From: JAVZLH01 sp049700435 | GTDB taxonomy: Archaea > Thermoproteota > Bathyarchaeia > Bathyarchaeales > Bathycorpusculaceae | Length of the DNA stretch: 34,137 bases | Assembly (NCBI GenBank): GCA_049700435.1 | Contig: JBNAVK010000010.1 | Coordinates: 1-34,137 of the forward strand | Reading direction: 5' to 3' | In this document: positions 16,154 to 23,769 of the stretch, piece after piece | Layout: every line of letters starts with the position of its first letter | Numbering within the stretch: position 1 is the first letter of the stretch | Program-made: the position numbers and the translations under genes | Notes under the pieces: generated by a model | The model's database searches: none | Told to the model about the DNA's origin: nothing | What the model saw: the letters and a program-made list of their open reading frames with translations, nothing else

Positions 16154-16855
16154 ATGGAAGAAAAAGTAAAGCCAAAACCTAACCTCTCAATACTTGCTTT
16201 GGCTTCCTTCATAGCTTCCTTCATAATTGCTAGAACATTCACAAGTTTATATCCAAAAATAGTTTGGGAAGTTAGCGGCTACCACGTTCACCATTTCTGG
16301 TATGGGCTGGCAATGCTTGCCATAGGCGGGTGGTTGGGAATTAGCGTCGAAAATGAGCGGCTTAACAAAGTTGCGTCAATCCTTTTCGGCGCTGGCGGCG
16401 GTCTCATAGCTGATGAAGTGGGGCTTTTGCTCACTCTTGAGAGTGAAGGCTACTGGGCTGAAACAACTTACACTCTTGTGATAATTTTTCTAGCGTTAAT
16501 TTCGACGACGACTTTAATTGTCAAGTATTCTAAAAATCTACGTGCAGAGTTTCCACAGTTTTTCAAAAGCAACATGAGCCTTTATCTCGGGGTTTTTCTA
16601 GCCACGGTCTCAATAGCCTTCATCCTAGAAACCGATGACATAACGATAATTGCTGCTTCAAGCGCTGTGGCTTCAGCAGCATGTATCATGATTCTATTTT
16701 ACTTCGTCCAAAGGGCTTTGGTAAAGCTTCGAAAGACACATTCAAAGGTGTTTAACTGCAAAACAGCAACGCTCATTCTATTCAGACGGTGCCTCCCAGA
16801 AGCAGGGAGACCAGGACTGCGATTACAACGATTGCCAAAGTTTCAAACAACGTGA
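16154..16855 (+). CDS. Polytopic membrane protein with HVHHFWYG motif, unknown function
   Basis: This 233-aa protein has about five hydrophobic helices. An early motif VSGYHVHHFWYG holds three closely spaced histidines just before helix 2, and IADEVG follows in the next helix. Histidine pairs near the membrane suggest metal or haem binding, but no family is named with confidence. The last ~24 residues (from FRRCLPEAG) lie in a 74-bp antisense overlap with the VIT-like gene and are unlike the rest, being basic with no hydrophobic segment. The original stop may have been lost, extending the frame. A TATA-like GGTTTAAGTAA lies at about 16120. Confidence 0.7.
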   Translation: MEEKVKPKPNLSILALASFIASFIIARTFTSLYPKIVWEVSGYHVHHFWYGLAMLAIGGWLGISVENERLNKVASILFGAGGGLIADEVGLLLTLESEGYWAETTYTLVIIFLALISTTTLIVKYSKNLRAEFPQFFKSNMSLYLGVFLATVSIAFILETDDITIIAASSAVASAACIMILFYFVQRALVKLRKTHSKVFNCKTATLILFRRCLPEAGRPGLRLQRLPKFQTT

Positions 16856-17624
16856 CTTTCCAGTGCACCCTTGTTCGTCTAGAACGATAACGGACAAGGA
16901 AGATGCCTACAACGGCGCCGACAATTGATAATGACAAGATTATGTTGAAGGGTCTGGCTAATGCTAAATAGGCGATTATGGGGATGCTGCCCGCAAGAAA
17001 AGTCGTCGTGCCACAGATTATTGCCGCGTAAATGTTAGACTTGTTTATTTCCCGATGCAACAAAACGAACAACTGCTTGAGTAAGAGAAGAGATTTGTCA
17101 CGTTCCTTTCTGTCAGGTATATCGCTTAGGCTATAACCCATCAAAGTCTGAAGAGTCATTATGTCAGCCAAATCCTCCGTTATGCCACCAAGTAGAAAAC
17201 TTGAAAAATTCGTTATCGCCACAGCCGCTAAAGTTAAGAAAGCCGCAAATGTCGCCATCGTTGTTGAAAGTCCAGCTATAACCTCTGAGAGGATGACGAC
17301 AAGACTTGTTACAGAACCATCAACAAGCCCAGCCACAACTTCGATAATCGGCTCTTTCTTTAAAAGCAGACTTTCCCATTCTCTGCTCAATTTAACACCT
17401 TGCTCTGTCAGTTGAACCGCTCCATCCTTCTCGAGAATCAAACCCTCGGAAGCCATCTCTTTTAAAGCGTTTTCAAGGTCGCCCATTTCAATACAGACAC
17501 GCCCGCCGCAAATTTTGTCCACTCGGTTTTTGAGAACATTCTTCTGCAATTTTATTCCGTTGCTGAGGCTTAAAAGCACAATTACCCTTATAACGTCTGG
17601 GAGTTCCTGTATTTCAAATGACAC
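16782..17624 (-). CDS. VIT1/CCC1-like transporter with N-terminal winged helix
   Basis: The 280-aa protein begins with a soluble winged-helix-like domain (residues 8-85, with a LENALKEMASEGLI recognition region). A VIT/CCC1-type membrane domain follows: VVAGLVDGSVTSLVVILSEV at about 96-115, then four more helices. VIT/CCC1 proteins move Fe2+ or Mn2+. The helix-turn-helix fusion suggests ligand-linked control or only a cytoplasmic scaffold. The start is GTG at 17624 with GGTGA (minus strand, within 17631-17638) as ribosome-binding site. The palindrome ACGGT-C-ACCGT (17630-17640) covers it and may be an operator. Its 3' end overlaps the previous membrane-protein gene. Confidence 0.8.
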   Translation of the reverse strand: MSFEIQELPDVIRVIVLLSLSNGIKLQKNVLKNRVDKICGGRVCIEMGDLENALKEMASEGLILEKDGAVQLTEQGVKLSREWESLLLKKEPIIEVVAGLVDGSVTSLVVILSEVIAGLSTTMATFAAFLTLAAVAITNFSSFLLGGITEDLADIMTLQTLMGYSLSDIPDRKERDKSLLLLKQLFVLLHREINKSNIYAAIICGTTTFLAGSIPIIAYLALARPFNIILSLSIVGAVVGIFLVRYRSRRTRVHWKVTLFETLAIVVIAVLVSLLLGGTV

Positions 17625-17746
17625 GCTACACGGTCACCGTTTGCGGTTTAAAAGGAGAAGCCTAACTAATAACTTTTATGCGCCCTTAATCAAAATCGGA
17701 AAAGCTTTTACCAGAATCAACAAACATAACTTTGGAGGAACCTTGT

Positions 17747-17896
17747 TTGAATGTTAAACTTCTCGTGGACGATGAGGAAATAGCCTTAAACGAGTTCGTT
17801 ATGAAAATCCTAAGCGGCATGATTGTTGGCGCTGTAACCTCTCTGCGTGGAATAAAAAAGGACTGGAAAAAAATCGAAATACAAGTAACAAAATGA
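17747..17896 (+). CDS. Small conserved archaeal protein, 49 aa, unknown function
   Basis: The frame starts at TTG 17747, eight bases after GGAGG (17734-17738), and reads NVKLLVDDEEIALNEFV after the initiator. The rest, up to TGA at 17894-17896, includes KILSGMIVGAVTSLRGI and ends IEIQVTK. The pattern of a short beta hairpin with a D-E-E-I-A-L-N-E-F-V core and a glycine-containing helix is like small conserved proteins I have seen in many archaea, but I cannot attach a family name. The strong RBS, absence of internal stops and coherent amphipathic pattern support real coding. The zinc ferredoxin follows on the same strand. Confidence 0.65.
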   Translation: MNVKLLVDDEEIALNEFVMKILSGMIVGAVTSLRGIKKDWKKIEIQVTK

Positions 17897-17986
17897 AAGA
17901 AACTTCTCAATGCCATGCTAAACAACAAAACTCTATGGGAAAAACTAATATTCCAAACTCCACAATCGACTAATCTGGTGAATTGT

Positions 17987-18301
17987 TTGCCAATAGACCC
18001 AGACTTCCAAAAGAAAAGACAAGTTGCAGGCGAACATCAAGGTCACAAAGTTTGGGGACCCGTAGAACCACCAAACAAACTCGGTATCCACGGCACAAAT
18101 GTGGCTGTTGACTGGGACATCTGCACCGGAGACGGCGTATGCATAGAAGTATGTCCCGTAAGCGTTTTCGACTGGGGAGACGCTCTAGGACACCCGACAT
18201 CAGAAAAGAAATCTGACCCTGTTCGAGAAGCGGATTGCATTCAATGTCTTGCTTGCGAAACTCAATGTCCAGCCCAAGCCATAAAAATAACTCCGCCATG
18301 A
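17987..18301 (+). CDS. Zinc-containing 7Fe ferredoxin
   Basis: This electron carrier matches the Sulfolobus zinc ferredoxin closely. In the longer 128-aa reading, zinc ligands H41, H44, H59 (EHQGHKVWG, GIHGT) and D101 (KKSDP) keep the exact spacing known from Sulfolobus. The first cluster motif CTGDGVCIEVCP has Asp in place of the second Cys, which predicts a [3Fe-4S] cluster. The second, CIQCLACETQCP, predicts [4Fe-4S]. I prefer TTG at 17987 (PIDPDFQKKRQ after the initiator) because GGTGA (17977-17981) precedes it and the N-terminus then lines up with Sulfolobus. ATG at 17915 would add 24 residues. It probably serves 2-oxoacid oxidoreductases. Confidence 0.93.
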   Translation: MPIDPDFQKKRQVAGEHQGHKVWGPVEPPNKLGIHGTNVAVDWDICTGDGVCIEVCPVSVFDWGDALGHPTSEKKSDPVREADCIQCLACETQCPAQAIKITPP

Positions 18302-18432
18302 CGCAATACTACGATAACTACGCATAATCCTCTCCTACTTTTTCACCATTAAACAAACACCACAGTTTTAGACACATTTTAAATACCACCGTGAATGATA
18401 AAAATCGACTGTAAGCCATCGGAAGTGAAAAC

Positions 18433-18594
18433 TTGGAAAAGTGGGAATGCACAATATGCGGCTACATCTACAACTTAGAAGTAGGCGACCCAGAACATGA
18501 CGTGAAACCCGGAACTCCCTTCGAAAAACTTCCTGAAGACTGGGTCTGTCCGGTTTGCGGCGCTCCGAAAGACCAGTTTGTTAGAAAGGAGTAG
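18433..18594 (+). CDS. Rubredoxin
   Basis: The 53-aa protein has both iron knuckles, CTICGYIY and CPVCGAPKDQF. The family's conserved core lies between them, with DPEHDVKPGTPFEKLPEDWVC. One Fe bound by four Cys transfers single electrons, often to superoxide reductase, rubrerythrin or flavodiiron proteins. The start is TTG at 18433 with GGAAGTG (18421-18427) as ribosome-binding site. A TATA-like ATTTTAAATA lies at about 18375-18384. The zinc ferredoxin just upstream and the peroxiredoxin further downstream make an oxidative-stress context. It is easily missed because it is short and starts at TTG. Confidence 0.95.
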   Translation: MEKWECTICGYIYNLEVGDPEHDVKPGTPFEKLPEDWVCPVCGAPKDQFVRKE

Positions 18595-18671
18595 CCCTAT
18601 AGGCTTTCTTGGGAACGTGGTTTTTCAAAACTTTATTTACTGTGGTTGCACATGATTTGAATTGACCAGCT

Positions 18672-21600
18672 ATGGCTTTAACAAAAATAAGGAAAAGAGA
18701 CGGGCGAATAGTCGATTTTGACTCTGCCAGAATAAAAAACGCCATACACAAGGCTTTTGTCGCCGTTGATTTAAAAAACGGAGAAAGAGCCGAAGCAATA
18801 ACCCGCGAGGTTGTTAAACGCTTAGAGAACAGATTTGTTGAAAAAATTCCTTCAGTTGAGGATGCTCAGGACACTGTTATAGAGGTTTTAAAAGAATTTG
18901 GCTACGAAAAGGTTGCAGCAGAATATCAAGCCTACAGGAAGAAGAAGGATGAGATAAGAGAGTTAAGGGAGAAACTTGGAATAGTAGAGCCGAAATTAAC
19001 GGTGAACGCCCTAGAAGTTCTGCGAAGAAGATACTTACTAAAGGATGAAACAGAGAAAATAATAGAGACCCCCGCTCAAATGTTTGGGAGAGTTGCCAAA
19101 GCCATAGCAAAAGTCGACAAAAAATATGGAGAAGACCCCAGAGAAAGCGAAGAAACCTTTTATACGATGATGACGCGCCTCGAGTTTATCCCCAACTCCC
19201 CGACCCTTTTCAACGCTGGAACAAAACTCGGCCAACTAGCAGCATGCTTCGTTTTGCCAGTTGAAGACTCCCTAGAAGGCATTTTCACCGCCGTGAAAAA
19301 CATGGCTACAATAGAGAAAAGCGGAGGCGGCGTAGGCTTCGACTTTTCAAGACTGAGGCCTAAAGGCGACATAGTCATGTCAACAAAAGGCGTGGCATCT
19401 GGACCAGTAAGTTTCATGCGCGTCTTTGACGTAGCCACAGAAGTCATTAAAGCCGGCGGAAAAAGAAGAGGCGCCATGATGGGAATTCTGCGCGTCGACC
19501 ATCCCGACATCCTAGAGTTCATAACCTCTAAGCAAAAGCCAGGTTTTCTATCAAACTTTAACATTTCAGTAGCTGTTACCGACGAGTTTATGGAAAACCT
19601 TGAGAAAAACGGCGAATACTGGCTGGTTAACCCCAGAAACAAAGAGAAAACTGGAAAGCTTAAAGCAAACGAAGTATGGAACCTCATAGCCCAGTCCGCC
19701 TGGGCAACCGGAGACCCCGGAGTCGTCTTCATCGACGAAATTAATAGGCATAACCCCACACCAGAAGTTGGACGGATAGAGTCAACGAACCCATGTGTTA
19801 CAGCTTATACTTGGGTCATGACCGCGGATGGACCTAGACAAGTTGCAGATTTAATTGGGAAAAAGTTCACTGCTGTTGTTAACGGTGAAAAGTGGGAAAC
19901 ATCTGAGAAAGGGTTCTTCAAAACGGGCGTGAAGCCAGTTTACAAATTAATTACTAAAGAAGGATTTGAAATTCACCTTACAGAAGACCATTATGTAATG
20001 AAAGTTAAGAAAATAACAAGACATAAAATTGAGACCGAATGGACGCAGGCGCGGAACCTAAAAAGAGGAGACAAAATAATATTAAGTAACAGCAGAACAA
20101 TGAACTTTTGGAATGGAAAATTTACATTTGAAGAAGGATATTTGCTCGGTCTACTTATAGGCGATGGAACAATAAAAAAAGACAAGGGCAATAAAGCCGT
20201 AAGAGAACTTGCTTACGCCTACGCTAAAAAATTGCCGCATAGATCGAACTTTAGCGGCTGGATTCCTGTAAAGAATAGGTCAGAATACCGCATGTCTCTC
20301 AGTTATTTAAAGAAACTGGCAGAAGAATTGGGGTTAAAGCCTGGAGAGAAGAAAATCACAGTTTTAATGGAGAAAGCCTCGTCAGATTTTTGCAAAGGAT
20401 TAATTAGGGGATTGTTTGATTCCGACGGATCGGTTCAAGGAAGCCAACGGAAGGGCGTCAGCATACGGCTGGCGCAAAGCAACCTAGAAACTTTGAAGAT
20501 TGTGCAACGCATCCTTTTATGGCTTGGAATATACTCGAAAATTTACGCGAATAGAAGAAAACATGGACTTTCGAAGATGCCAGATGGTAAAGGCGGAGTT
20601 AAAGACTACTTACATAAGCCACAACATGAACTGATTATTGCCAACGAAAGCATCTGGCATTTCATCCAAAAAATTGGGTTTGGAGATTTAGAAAAGAAGG
20701 AGAAATTAGAACAACTTCTCAACAATTATAAAAGAAAAATGAATAGGGAACGCTTCACAGCCACAATAAAGGACTTCGTATTCCATGGTCAAGAAGAAGT
20801 TTTTGATGTTAATATTCCAGGAATAAACGCCTTTGATGCTAACGGATTTATTGTGCACAACTGTGGTGAACAGCCGCTGCTTCCTTATGAGTCTTGTAAT
20901 TTGGGTTCCATAAACCTTTCAAGGATGGTTGAGGATGGGAGGGTAAACTGGGGAAAACTGAGGGAGACTGTTAGGAATGCGGTTCATTTCCTTGACAATG
21001 TTATAGACGCGAATAGGTTTCCGCTAAAAGAAATTGAGAGGATGACTAAGGCTAACAGAAAGATTGGTTTAGGTGTTATGGGGTTTGCTGACATGCTCAT
21101 AAAACTTGGAATCCCATATAATTCTGAGGAAGCCTTGGAGCTTGCTGAGAGGCTTATGAAGTTTGTAACAGAAGAAGCGCGGAAAAAATCTGTGGAAATC
21201 GGCAAGAAGAGAGGCTCATTTCCCAACTTTGACAAGAGTGTTTGGAAGGACAAGTATTCGGCGATGAGAAACGCTACTGTAACGACTATTGCGCCGACTG
21301 GAAGCATAAGCATTATAGCTGGGTGCTCTTCGGGAATAGAGCCTATTTTCGCCGTGTCATTCATGCGTAATGTTTTGGATGGGACAAGGCTTTTTGAGAC
21401 AAACCCGTTGTTTGAGTTGATTGCAAAAGAAAGAGGATTTTATAATGCTAAGCTCTTAGAGGAGATAGCCAGAACTGGCTCGTTGCAGAATGTTGACGGT
21501 GTTCCGGAAGACGTTAAGAAAGTTTTTGTTACAGCGTTGGACATAGCGCCAGAATGGCATGTAGAGATGCAGGCTGCATTTCAAAAATACACGGATAATG

Positions 21601-21833
21601 CTGTTTCCAAAACAGTGAACATGCCAAACAACGCATCAGTTGCGGATGTTAAGAAAGTTTACGAGTTGGCTTGGAAACTGAAATGTAAAGGAGTAACCGT
21701 ATTCAGGTATGGCAGCAAGCCAGAACAGGTTCTATACATAGGCGGAATAGAAACGCCTGAAGGAAGATTTGTTTCGGCAGATTCTGAATATGCTGGTGGT
21801 TGTCCAACAAAAACATGTCCATTTCCAGGTTGA
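18672..21833 (+). CDS. nrdJ: Adenosylcobalamin-dependent ribonucleotide reductase with intein
   Basis: This class II reductase makes deoxyribonucleotides without oxygen. Residues 1-90 form an ATP-cone (KIRKRDGRIVDFD). The barrel contains the first redox Cys at C192 (AACFVLPVED), the thiyl-radical Cys at C731 (CGEQPLLPYES), the second redox Cys at C742 (ESCNLGSINL), and ATVTTIAPTGSIS near 868-880. A C-terminal CPTKTC (1044-1049) can reload the disulfide. Numbers include a 356-residue intein (375-730), and the spliced enzyme is 697 aa. No separate small subunit is nearby, as expected for class II. There is no ribosome-binding site before the ATG, and a TATA-like ACTTTATTTA at about 18636 fits a leaderless transcript. 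Confidence 0.95.
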   Translation: MALTKIRKRDGRIVDFDSARIKNAIHKAFVAVDLKNGERAEAITREVVKRLENRFVEKIPSVEDAQDTVIEVLKEFGYEKVAAEYQAYRKKKDEIRELREKLGIVEPKLTVNALEVLRRRYLLKDETEKIIETPAQMFGRVAKAIAKVDKKYGEDPRESEETFYTMMTRLEFIPNSPTLFNAGTKLGQLAACFVLPVEDSLEGIFTAVKNMATIEKSGGGVGFDFSRLRPKGDIVMSTKGVASGPVSFMRVFDVATEVIKAGGKRRGAMMGILRVDHPDILEFITSKQKPGFLSNFNISVAVTDEFMENLEKNGEYWLVNPRNKEKTGKLKANEVWNLIAQSAWATGDPGVVFIDEINRHNPTPEVGRIESTNPCVTAYTWVMTADGPRQVADLIGKKFTAVVNGEKWETSEKGFFKTGVKPVYKLITKEGFEIHLTEDHYVMKVKKITRHKIETEWTQARNLKRGDKIILSNSRTMNFWNGKFTFEEGYLLGLLIGDGTIKKDKGNKAVRELAYAYAKKLPHRSNFSGWIPVKNRSEYRMSLSYLKKLAEELGLKPGEKKITVLMEKASSDFCKGLIRGLFDSDGSVQGSQRKGVSIRLAQSNLETLKIVQRILLWLGIYSKIYANRRKHGLSKMPDGKGGVKDYLHKPQHELIIANESIWHFIQKIGFGDLEKKEKLEQLLNNYKRKMNRERFTATIKDFVFHGQEEVFDVNIPGINAFDANGFIVHNCGEQPLLPYESCNLGSINLSRMVEDGRVNWGKLRETVRNAVHFLDNVIDANRFPLKEIERMTKANRKIGLGVMGFADMLIKLGIPYNSEEALELAERLMKFVTEEARKKSVEIGKKRGSFPNFDKSVWKDKYSAMRNATVTTIAPTGSISIIAGCSSGIEPIFAVSFMRNVLDGTRLFETNPLFELIAKERGFYNAKLLEEIARTGSLQNVDGVPEDVKKVFVTALDIAPEWHVEMQAAFQKYTDNAVSKTVNMPNNASVADVKKVYELAWKLKCKGVTVFRYGSKPEQVLYIGGIETPEGRFVSADSEYAGGCPTKTCPFPG
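19794..20861 (+). mobile_element. LAGLIDADG-type intein in nrdJ
   Basis: The insertion runs from Cys375 (CVTAYTWVM) to His-Asn730 (FIVHN) and is followed by Cys731. Block B is in the segment EIHLTEDHYVM. The C-terminal blocks are EEVFDVNIPG and NGFIVHN. Two dodecapeptide endonuclease motifs are present, LLGLLIGDGT (491-500) and LIRGLFDSDGS (577-587), and both keep their Asp, so the homing endonuclease may be active. At 356 aa it is of normal size for a full intein. The flanking extein joins as STNP-CGEQPL, the usual uninterrupted reductase sequence. Confidence 0.95.
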
Positions 21834-21843
21834 ATAAGACTTT

Positions 21844-22158
21844 TCAGTCTTTCTGTATAACTATTGCTCTACCTTCGAATATGGCTTTTACGAGTTTTTC
21901 TCTTGCGCTTTCGACTAGTCTCCACACGGTATTTCTTGAAACGCCCATTCTGGCACCTGCTTCTTTAAAACATAGTTTTTCTAAGTCTATAAGCCTTAAT
22001 GCTTCAACTTCGGCTTGTTCTAAATAAATTGGCTTCAAACCTTTTTTGGGTGTTGGTTCAAGTTTTTCAGTTGCAGGATTTGAAGTTACAGCTATGGGTT
22101 TTGGCTGTCTTCCCACTCTGCCGTGTCTTCGTCTTCTGCGCCAACAGTGTTCGTGCAT
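21844..22158 (-). CDS. DUF134 (UPF0251) helix-turn-helix protein
   Basis: This 104-aa DNA-binding protein carries the DUF134 core LEQAEVEALRLIDLEKL. A sigma-like HTH follows, GARMGVSRNTVWRLVESAREKLVKAI. The N-terminus is very basic (CWRRRRRHGRVGRQPKP). Family members usually lie beside DUF5320 and NifX/NifB-type genes, exactly as here, and probably control them. It is divergent from DUF5320 across an 84-bp region with two similar palindrome-like sites (22165-22178 and 22210-22223), the first only 7 bp before its own start. Autoregulation is therefore likely. It ends 10 bp after the convergent nrdJ stop. Confidence 0.9.
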   Translation of the reverse strand: MHEHCWRRRRRHGRVGRQPKPIAVTSNPATEKLEPTPKKGLKPIYLEQAEVEALRLIDLEKLCFKEAGARMGVSRNTVWRLVESAREKLVKAIFEGRAIVIQKD

Positions 22159-22164
22159 AATTTA

Positions 22165-22178
22165 TGGGATATATCACA
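22165..22178. promoter_or_regulatory. Probable operator TGGGATATATCACA
   Basis: It is a near-perfect palindrome (7 of 8 positions per half-site). It lies immediately upstream of the DUF134 gene start and matches a second copy 45 bp away at 22210. Confidence 0.6.
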
Positions 22179-22209
22179 AAACTTAAATAGTTTGCGACGA
22201 AAACAATTA

Positions 22210-22223
22210 TGGGAAATATCACA
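22210..22223. promoter_or_regulatory. Second probable operator TGGGAAATATCACA
   Basis: It differs from the site at 22165-22178 by a single base and sits 20 bp before the DUF5320 ATG, overlapping where transcription would begin. The flanks also match (TTATGGGA on the left, CACAAAA on the right), so the repeat is about 20 bp. Confidence 0.6.
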
Positions 22224-22242
22224 AAATAGTGAGGTGGTCAAA

Positions 22243-22470
22243 ATGAGAGGATGGCATTACCGACCTAGAGGATGGTGGTGTCCAAGACACCCGTGGCCTC
22301 CAGCATGGGCTAGACCATACAATTACCCATTACCCTACTACCCATATGCAACCGACCCAAGAGAGGAGCTTAACGCATTAGAGGATATAAAAAAGGATTT
22401 GGAATCCGAATTGTCTGAGATAACAAAACGCATCGAAGAACTGAAAAAACTGATTCAAGAAAAGAAATGA
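22243..22470 (+). CDS. DUF5320-like small protein
   Basis: The 75-aa protein starts at ATG 22243 (MRGWHYRPRGWW), preceded by GAGGTGG at 22231-22237. A longer upstream frame from 22123 would run through the operator region and is rejected. The N-terminal half is rich in Trp, Pro, Tyr and Arg (CPRHPWPPAWARP). The C-terminal half is a coiled coil (LNALEDIKKDLESELSEITKRIEELKKL). This two-part design is that of DUF5320 proteins, which accompany NifX-like genes and DUF134. The function is unknown. The next gene starts 5 bp downstream. Confidence 0.75.
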   Translation: MRGWHYRPRGWWCPRHPWPPAWARPYNYPLPYYPYATDPREELNALEDIKKDLESELSEITKRIEELKKLIQEKK

Positions 22471-22475
22471 TAAAC

Positions 22476-22828
22476 ATGAAAACCAAAGCCGGCAGTTTAA
22501 AAGTAGCCGTAGCAACAGAAAGCAACAAAGGACTAGAAGACAAGGTTTCACACGGATTTGGACATTGCAAAACATTTACGTTATTGGATATAGAAGATGG
22601 CGAAATTAAAAAATAGAGGTAATAGCAAACCCTGCAGAATCCGTTAGTCATGGCAGAGGCCCACTTTTAGCCCAGAATTTGGCAAAGATGAACGTGAAAG
22701 TAGTGATTGCAGGCGAATTTGGTCCTGGCGCTTCTGCGATGCTTGAAGAACATGGGATTAAAATTTTAAGGATAGCGCCTGGAGAACTTGTCGCAAATGC
22801 TTTGAAAGATAGTTCTCTGACTAAATGA
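22476..22828 (+). pseudogene. NifX/NifB-type dinitrogenase cofactor-domain protein, frameshifted
   Basis: The frame from ATG 22476 reads SLKVAVATESNKGLEDKVS and HGFGHCKTFTLLDIEDGEIKK, then stops at TAG 22614-22616. In the next frame the protein continues directly: IEVIANPAESVSHGRG, then PLLAQNLAKMNVKVVIAGEF, GPGASAMLEEHGIKI and RIAPGELVANALKD, to TGA 22826-22828. Adding one A to the A6 run at 22608-22613 restores an uninterrupted 117-aa protein of normal family length. The downstream half is well conserved in sense, so the break is either recent, a sequencing error or a site of slippage. Members bind iron-sulfur or Fe-Mo cofactor precursors. No nitrogenase is in the window. Confidence 0.85.
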
Positions 22829-22889
22829 GACGCTGTTTGTTTCTGTGAAGGTACGCGTTGTGGGTTGTTAAGCATATAAAAAGAAGGGG

Positions 22890-23561
22890 TTATGGAAGTT
22901 TCTTTTTGCAAAGGAACCAGTCTACGCATTCGTAGCCTTCTTGCAGACGTTTTTCCGCCGCTTCTTGTGTTATTGGTGCTGGAACGATGACAGGGTCGCC
23001 TGGGCGCCAGTTTGCTGGTAACGCGACTTTGTGTTTGTCTGCTGTTTGCAGTGCGTCTATGGCTCTTAGGATTTCGTCCATGTTCCTTCCTACGTTAAGC
23101 GGGTAATATATCATTAGTCTTAGTTTCATTTCTGGGTCTATGAAGAAGACGCATCTGACGGCGGCTGTTGTGCTTGCGCTTGGATGCACCATGCCGAAGA
23201 GGGTGGCGACTTTCATGTCTAAATCGGCTATCACTGGAAACGGGATTTCTACGCCTAACTTCTCTTTGATTCGCCTTATCCAAGCTATATGAGAGTATAT
23301 GCTATCGATGCTTAAGCCGATAAGCTGAACATTTCGTTTGACGAGTTCGTCGTGAATTTTGGCGAAGGCGACAAACTCTGTTGTGCAGACTGGCGTGAAG
23401 TCTGCTGGATGAGAGAATAAAATAACCCATTTTCCTTTGAAATCAGAAAGTTTAATTTTGCCGTGCGTTGTTAATGCCTCAAAATCTGGAACGGTTTCAT
23501 TCAGCATCAGTAGGGGTCTTTTTTGTTCAATTTTTTCTTCCACTTTTAATACGTCGTTCAT
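22890..23561 (-). CDS. Peroxiredoxin (archaeal Prx6-type, with extra C-terminal cysteines)
   Basis: This 223-aa thiol peroxidase reduces H2O2 and alkyl peroxides. The peroxidatic Cys is C59 in PADFTPVCTTEF, with the supporting Thr and Pro of the PxxxT/SxxC motif. Two C-terminal cysteines occur in YECVDWFLCKKK (C212, C218), the same arrangement as in the Aeropyrum enzyme. The C-terminal extension (AITQ-type arm, LPANWRPGDPVIVPAP) is typical of the Prx6 class. It is divergent from PDO, the known electron donor for such enzymes, across about 208 bp. A strong TATA box (23598-23610) with an inverted repeat lies in between. Confidence 0.95.
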   Translation of the reverse strand: MNDVLKVEEKIEQKRPLLMLNETVPDFEALTTHGKIKLSDFKGKWVILFSHPADFTPVCTTEFVAFAKIHDELVKRNVQLIGLSIDSIYSHIAWIRRIKEKLGVEIPFPVIADLDMKVATLFGMVHPSASTTAAVRCVFFIDPEMKLRLMIYYPLNVGRNMDEILRAIDALQTADKHKVALPANWRPGDPVIVPAPITQEAAEKRLQEGYECVDWFLCKKKLP

Positions 23562-23597
23562 GTTTTAAAACACCAAAAACTTTATTGTTCGGACTTT

Positions 23598-23616
23598 CTT
23601 ATATACTTTTCGTATA
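23598..23616 (-). promoter_or_regulatory. Peroxiredoxin promoter with overlapping inverted repeat
   Basis: On the minus strand AAAAGTATATAAG (23598-23610) is a good TATA box about 40 bp before the peroxiredoxin ATG. TATAC-TTTTC-GTATA (23602-23616) is a perfect 5-bp inverted repeat overlapping it. A regulator bound there would block transcription. Confidence 0.6.
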
Positions 23617-23769
23617 GAAATATCCGAGATTAGGATAAAATTTCGCGAAATCCATAAAACGTTTAAGCAGCATAGAACTAACAAAATTAATATAAAAGCC
23701 ATGAACTATGTAAACTAGGCATGGCTGATTCAACCGTAATTCTGAAGAAATATGAGGGGAAATAACGTT

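Noticed and set aside
22123..22242. Longer DUF5320 start at 22123
   Set aside because: The extra 40 residues would overlap the DUF134 gene and cross both operator sites. ATG 22243 has its own ribosome-binding site.
22476..22828. Evidence for nitrogen fixation
   Set aside because: A NifX-like domain with DUF5320 and DUF134 is widespread in non-fixing archaea, and no nitrogenase gene is in the window.
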